64,000 bases of DNA, from positions 59,193,188 to 59,257,187 of the forward strand of contig CM018031.1 of assembly GCA_008638375.1 (NCBI GenBank), in the 5' to 3' direction. This document shows positions 59,901 through 64,000 of the stretch, in pieces (the stretch's first letter is position 1; the number at the start of each line of letters is the position of its first letter). The position numbers were made by a program, and so were the translations under genes. The notes below the pieces were generated by a model. The model was given only the letters and a program-made list of their open reading frames with translations. It did no database searches and was not told the DNA's origin. Source of the stretch: Nyssa sinensis. Its lineage: Eukaryota > Streptophyta > Magnoliopsida > Cornales > Nyssaceae.

Positions 59901-60877
59901 CTTTAGTTCTAGCAGCCTTCACATACTCTCTTTCCCTTACTTCCTTGGCATGTCTGAATTTAGCCTCAGCCCTCTCCATAGCATCTTTCATAGCAGCAGC
60001 AGATGCAGCAGCAGCAGAGTTTGTGTTCATTTCATCACCAGAATGGACATCAGCATACTCATCAACATTTTGGGTCCTACCCATAACAAATTCTTCAAAT
60101 TCATCTATTTGAGACACCACCGAGCTCTTTGCAGCTGGGCGGACCAGGCTAGGGCTTTGAGAGTATTGAGAGGAACTTGGTGAAGAAAACTCGTTACCCT
60201 TCTTTCTTGCATTGGAAGCCCGAGCTGGCCTTGGAGGAGGTGGTCGTGAAGGTGGTGGAGCACTTGTGGGTTGTGTAAAGAGAGGAATGTCTGATACAGT
60301 GACCCACACATCATCAGTTGGTTCCACGTGTTCTTCTGATCTGGGAGACATATCTACCTGGGAGTTTGTCTCATTAGAATTAAAGTTTACAAATGGAGAA
60401 GCAGCAGTTTGACTAACAGATTCATTAGAATCTGGTGAAGCAGCTGGCATGTCAAACAGGCCTTGGGGAGATTCCTGAAAATTCGTAGCAGGTGTCTTCT
60501 TCTGTGAGTGGCTCTCAGAATTTTTAAAAGATGATTTCCCAACCGATTCTTTACTATTCATACTTGATCTTGTCCTTGAAGGGCTTTCATCCTTCTTGTT
60601 CATCTCGAATGAATATGCAGGCACAGATTTGCCAAAACCATTGAGGGGATCTAAATCATCAAATATTCCCCCACTAACAGATGAACCATCGACTTTAGTA
60701 TTTCCGGAGTTGCTAGGCTTACTGATCTCTTCCAGTGGATCAGTGAACACCCCTGGGGGCGAAACCAAGGGGGATGAAGTTGATTCAAAATCTACAAAAG
60801 GGTTCTCCATCACATTAGAAGTTGAATGATTTGCACTCACAGTTGGTTTTTGAGGTTGACTGGACTCTGAAATTGGC
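44903..60877 (-). CDS. Auxilin-related J-domain protein, 3' seven exons (5' end beyond window)
   Basis: Minus-strand exons: 59257-60877, 59006-59144, 58807-58904, 58582-58647, 55064-55153, 45547-45723, 44903-44941 (stop). They give 742 residues in one frame. The large exon has low-complexity Ser/Pro regions with endocytic-type motifs ([18 protein letters not shown]), a Pro-rich stretch [15 protein letters not shown], then about 200 residues of Glu/Arg/Ala coiled coil (repeated AEARERA). It ends [20 protein letters not shown]. Next come [20 protein letters not shown] and an Arg/Glu-rich helix. The C-terminal J domain is [56 protein letters not shown] and [17 protein letters not shown]; its HPD triad is intact. 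Auxilins recruit Hsc70 to strip clathrin from vesicles. The intron before the J-domain exon is 9.3 kb and stuffed with retroelements. Confidence 0.94.
45824..45849 (+). repeat. (AAAT)n microsatellite
   Basis: About six AAAT units, in the 9.3-kb auxilin intron. Confidence 0.9.
46924..51402 (+). mobile_element. Degenerate Ty1/copia retrotransposon with both LTRs, inside the LINE
   Basis: LTRs 46924-47098 (175 bp) and 51224-51402 (179 bp) start TGTT(G/A)TAAATATTGAC and end C(T/G)ACGACA-like. The primer-binding site TGGTATCAGAG begins at 47099 and a polypurine tract TTGAGGGGGAG precedes the 3' LTR. Pol order PR-INT-RT-RNaseH marks copia. Protease: [13 protein letters not shown] (active-site DSG is now DSR). 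Integrase 47800-48440: [42 protein letters not shown] 49100-49740: [29 protein letters not shown]. RNase H 50830-51070: [20 protein letters not shown]. Most of gag is missing: [10 protein letters not shown] is followed almost directly by protease. Many stops and frameshifts. No clean target duplication (AAACA against CATCC). Confidence 0.92.
49887..50557 (+). mobile_element. 671-bp hAT-type MITE, copy 1 (inside the copia element)
   Basis: Ends CAAGGATCAAA and TTTTGATCCTTG are inverted. CTCGTGGG / CTCGTGGA flank it (49879-49886 and 50558-50565), an 8-bp hAT target with one mismatch. The interior has inverted GAAACG-rich arms and no coding. It splits the copia sequence between RT and RNase H. 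Confidence 0.92.
54010..54050 (+). repeat. (CA)n microsatellite
   Basis: Alternating CA with one interruption, then a short TA tract; follows a GGGGGTGGGGGTAGGAGTGG purine stretch at 53957-53985. Confidence 0.85.
54218..54279 (+). repeat. 31-bp tandem duplication
   Basis: TTCCTTTTTGTATTGTTTTA and eleven further bases are repeated once with one substitution (54218-54248 and 54249-54279). Confidence 0.9.
56283..57689. mobile_element. 1.4-kb DNA transposon-like element with long inverted ends
   Basis: The left end GGTAAATTACACTAACCACC and the complement of the right end (57600-57689, AGGAGAGGTTAATGTAATTTACC) match over about 90 bp. Matching phrases include TGAGATTTATCAAAAATACA and GAGAAATTACA. 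The size and long inverted ends fit a Mutator-like non-autonomous element. No target duplication could be fixed because the flanks are TA-rich, and no known coding domain lies inside. It is in the auxilin intron between 55154 and 58581. Confidence 0.75.
57948..57983 (+). repeat. 18-bp tandem duplication
   Basis: ATTTGAAGAGGCTTCCTC twice in a row, identical. Confidence 0.95.
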
Positions 60878-62782
60878 CTATGTAGAAAGAAATATGGAGC
60901 TGAATTATTAATCAACTGATGTCCATACACTGGACCAATATATAAATGACACCAAATATGGGATCACACTAATAAGACAAATATTGAGAGGAAGACCACA
61001 GAACAAAGTGTTACAAGCCAAGAATATAAACAAATGCATTTATTGATTCCTTACATATTTTTTGTCTTGTCTATTCACTTTATTCAATGTTCAAGGTATA
61101 ATATTGCAGATACATATTCTATAAATTATTCTCATGCAACAAGTCAAACCGTACCAGATTAGTCAATTAAAACTCAATAGATCCCATATTAATGTGATTT
61201 TTACCTTTCCACTTAGTTGGGTATAGATTGTGAAAAATAATGAATGCTTTACTTTAAGGGATGCATGGAAGCAGCATTAAAAGAAAAAAGACACAATAAC
61301 TTGGACAAAGGGAAAGAAAGAGGTAGAAGGAGAAAGGAGGAAAAAAATAAGTATTCTAATTAACACTCCACCCCAAAAAAAAAAATAATAAATAAATAAA
61401 ATCTACAATTTATTTAGAATTTCAAGATACTCAATCTATTCCAACTCAAATTTGCAAGTTTCAAGTAACAATAAACAGCCAATTGATCTCATAGTTTTGC
61501 ATAATTGTCAAGTCTTTCATAAAAAGTCATGTAAATTTTATAAGAGATGTTTGTTAACACAAGAAAACTTCATAACAAATGTGAAATTTGGAAAAAGACT
61601 TACCACTAGTATAGATGCTATACATACACACACACTTCCAAGGACGGGTGGATGCAAAATTGTGCCCAAAAGGTGTAATGTGAATGTTTTGTAATTTCTT
61701 CGCACCATTATCCGATTATTTGTAACTTATTAGCAGAAAAATGGTTTTAACCTAAGAAGGATGGACACAGACACGGAACACAAATACCACACAAGCACGG
61801 ACGCGGCATTTCTCAAAAAAAGTAAAGACATAGATATATTAGGAACACATTGAATTTATATTTTTTTATATGACCATATAATAAGAACATAACATTACAT
61901 CAATCAAAATTGACATAAAAACACACAAATCACAACCACACTAATAAATTATCAAAATAACATAAAGATTCAAGAACTTCTTCATTAATCATCAAAATCC
62001 ATAATTCAAGTTCCAAAACATATATATTAACTACTATATAGAACATTAATATGTATATATATAACCACACAAAAAAACTAGGAAAGGAGGAGAAAATTTA
62101 AATAAAAAAAAAAGTGTCCCAAACATGTGCAAAACATGTCCTAACGTGTCCAATATTTAGAAGCGTGTTTGGGACCACGGATGCGTGGATGCGTGAGCTG
62201 AAATAAAGTATGCATACTTCTTAAGTTTTAACCTATAAAATAAATAGCAAAAAAATGGTTTTCATGGGAGAAGCAAGGTCAACAAAATGCATTTGCATCT
62301 GCCAGCATTTTATTTGTCGGCATATCATATGCACATTAGGTAGCTAGCAATTTTGCTCATTCAATTTGTTAACTCAAGTAACATGTCAAATTTTCCACGT
62401 TTATTAGTGCTTTAACTTGTTCATCACATATGAAATTGGGATAACTTCATATCAAAAAGTCGGTATTCTCTATGAATACTTGTCTTGACGTATAACTTTT
62501 GAGTAATGCTAGAGATCTCCAAAATATTCACCCAATTTTCTTCCCCAGTGATGTGGCAAGCCACACTATATTGTTTCTCTCTCCTCAAACAATTAATTGA
62601 TCTATTAATTAGCACAATTTACAAGAAACCCATCAAACTACCTTTCTCTCCCTCTCCCAAGCCAAATAAAAACAGAAAATATCACATACTCTACTCTCAG
62701 CATCCTGCATGTGTGTATGTGTGTGTATATATAATAGATATATAAAGAACTTCACATTAATATATATCACTATGATACATAT

Positions 62783-63453
62783 CAAGGATCAAAATATCGT
62801 TTCGATGTACAGTTTCGGTTTATCTAGAAACGGAAACGTTTCGGAAACATAACGGAAACGGAAAAAAAAAATTGGAAACATGTGAAAACATAACTTAAAA
62901 TTTATTTATTTATACAAATAAACCTATTTATTGAATATTTGAGCATGTTTAAGGCATATACATCATATTCATGATAAATGACACTAATTCATGATAAATA
63001 ATATAATAGATATATATTATGTACTATCCACGAATTAGATATTTTGACATAAGTTACATATAAAATAAAAAGTAAAACAAATAGCGATTTAAACCTATTA
63101 TAATTAGTAACTTAGTATTAAAATAGTTGTTTCTCTACACTTTATTTCTCCTACTACTTTTCTATTATTTTAAAAAAAATAATAGAAATATCTTCTTGTA
63201 ATTTTGAGTCTTAATCCTTAAAAAATAAATGGATATTATTTTTTACTAACTTCTAAAATTATTATTGATACAAAAGAAATGTTTCCTCTGATTCGGTATG
63301 TTTCCACTAGTTTCGGTATGTTTTCACGGAAACAATTTTGTTTCCATGGAAATATGTGAATTTCGATATTCCACTAGTGTTTCGTTTCAGTTCCCTGATA
63401 AACGGAAACGTTTCGGCCGTTTCGATGGAAAAGAAACGAAATTTTGATCCTTG
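62783..63453 (-). mobile_element. 671-bp hAT-type MITE, copy 2
   Basis: Same length and sequence as the element at 49887 but in the opposite orientation. Ends are CAAGGATCAAAAT and ATTTTGATCCTTG. ATACATAT is exactly duplicated outside (62775-62782 and 63454-63461). It lies upstream of the last visible auxilin exon. Confidence 0.95.
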
Positions 63454-63461
63454 ATACATAT

Positions 63462-63990
63462 ATATATAAAGAACTATATTATACAACAATCCAACAAAAC
63501 CTCATTGATATATACATATATATATAAGTGACTGGCTAGTTGTTTTTCTTTTCTTTTCTTTTTGGCTGGCTTTGTTTTTTCCAGATGTTTGGCTAGTTGT
63601 TGAGCTTTAGTTTCCAGTCAGGGGAGGTTTTTGATTGCCTTTTGTTTTGTTCATCCTCTTTGTGATGCTAGGCCATTTTCCTTTATTAATAAAATTCTCA
63701 TCGTCACTTAGCAACAAAAAAAAAAACAATTCTAAGGATAGTTAAATTCTAACAAACTACGATGACAAATTAAAATTTTTAATGTGTTCCTATTCTATAG
63801 GATACTGTAACCGTATTAAATTTAATCTCATATTAAATATATAAAAAAAATAGGTGACAAGGCTTTAGATAGGACTTCAGATAAATATAACTAATTAGGG
63901 CTTTATATATGTATATATATATATATAGAGAGAGAGAGAAAGAGAGAGAGAGATTGTTGTGTAATGTATACTATAGTTCTTTATATATAT
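63462..63990. repeat. Imperfect inverted repeat (fold-back) next to MITE copy 2
   Basis: TATATATAAAGAACTATATT at 63462-63481 and the complement of AGTTCTTTATATATA near 63973-63988 can pair, with further matches (TATACAACA against TTGTTGTGTAATGTATA). The loop is about 470 bp. It could be a MITE without a visible target duplication. Confidence 0.4.
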
Positions 63991-64000
63991 CGTTTATACA

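Larger units (their letters stand above)
60878..64000. other. Probable 5' intron of the auxilin-related gene
   Basis: The exon ending at 60877 begins with an acceptor and one leftover base, so more exons must lie upstream. I found none up to 64000 that continue the frame. The stretch is AT-rich and contains the second hAT MITE and TA/GA tracts near 63907-63951. Confidence 0.6.

Overview
This is plant nuclear DNA, most likely from a woody eudicot. Coding stretches are broken by many GT-AG introns, one of them GC-AG. The gene families are plant-specific (MLO, a chloroplast NDH subunit, plant auxilin). The rest is AT-rich and packed with LINE, copia, TRIM, PIF/Harbinger, hAT and SINE sequence. 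No bacterial, organellar or viral genome segment was seen. The species cannot be named from the sequence.

Five host genes could be assembled exon by exon. (1) 402-6474 (+): the 3' eight exons of an MLO1-like seven-transmembrane protein; its 5' part lies before the window. (2) 17174-18748 (+): a complete five-exon gene for a 196-aa chloroplast protein of the DUF2996/NdhV type, with one GC-AG intron. (3) 20893-30698 (-): a complete six-exon gene for a 174-aa plant protein that I cannot name. (4) 32058-43502 (+): a complete six-exon gene for a 259-aa RPA-interacting protein. (5) 44903-60877 (-): the 3' seven exons of an auxilin-related protein with an intact J domain; its 5' end lies beyond the window. 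Genes 2/3 and 4/5 converge. Genes 3/4 diverge from a 1.36-kb shared upstream region.

Nearly all the remaining complexity is mobile DNA. Between MLO and NdhV lies an 8.3-kb PIF/Harbinger cluster: a deletion derivative (7729-10412), an almost intact element with a Myb/SANT-like ORF1 and a DDE transposase carrying one nonsense codon, and a reverse-oriented third copy fused to its tail (together 10441-16025). The derivative hosts a striking insertion at 8250-9656: six 143-bp LTRs of a tiny TRIM/SMART retroelement, two in one orientation and four in the other. The block has inverted ends and a single 5-bp target duplication around the whole. Large introns hold other insertions: antisense LINEs, a TRIM with 154-bp LTRs, a 2.96-kb solo LTR, two SINEs, a Mutator-type MITE, and a three-level nest (LINE, then copia, then hAT MITE) just upstream of the auxilin J-domain exon.

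The observation I consider most novel: the LTRs of three otherwise unrelated TRIM families here all carry a perfect plant snRNA-gene upstream sequence element (RTCCCACATCG), followed 24-26 bp later by a TATA-like box. That is the spacing of plant Pol III-type snRNA promoters.
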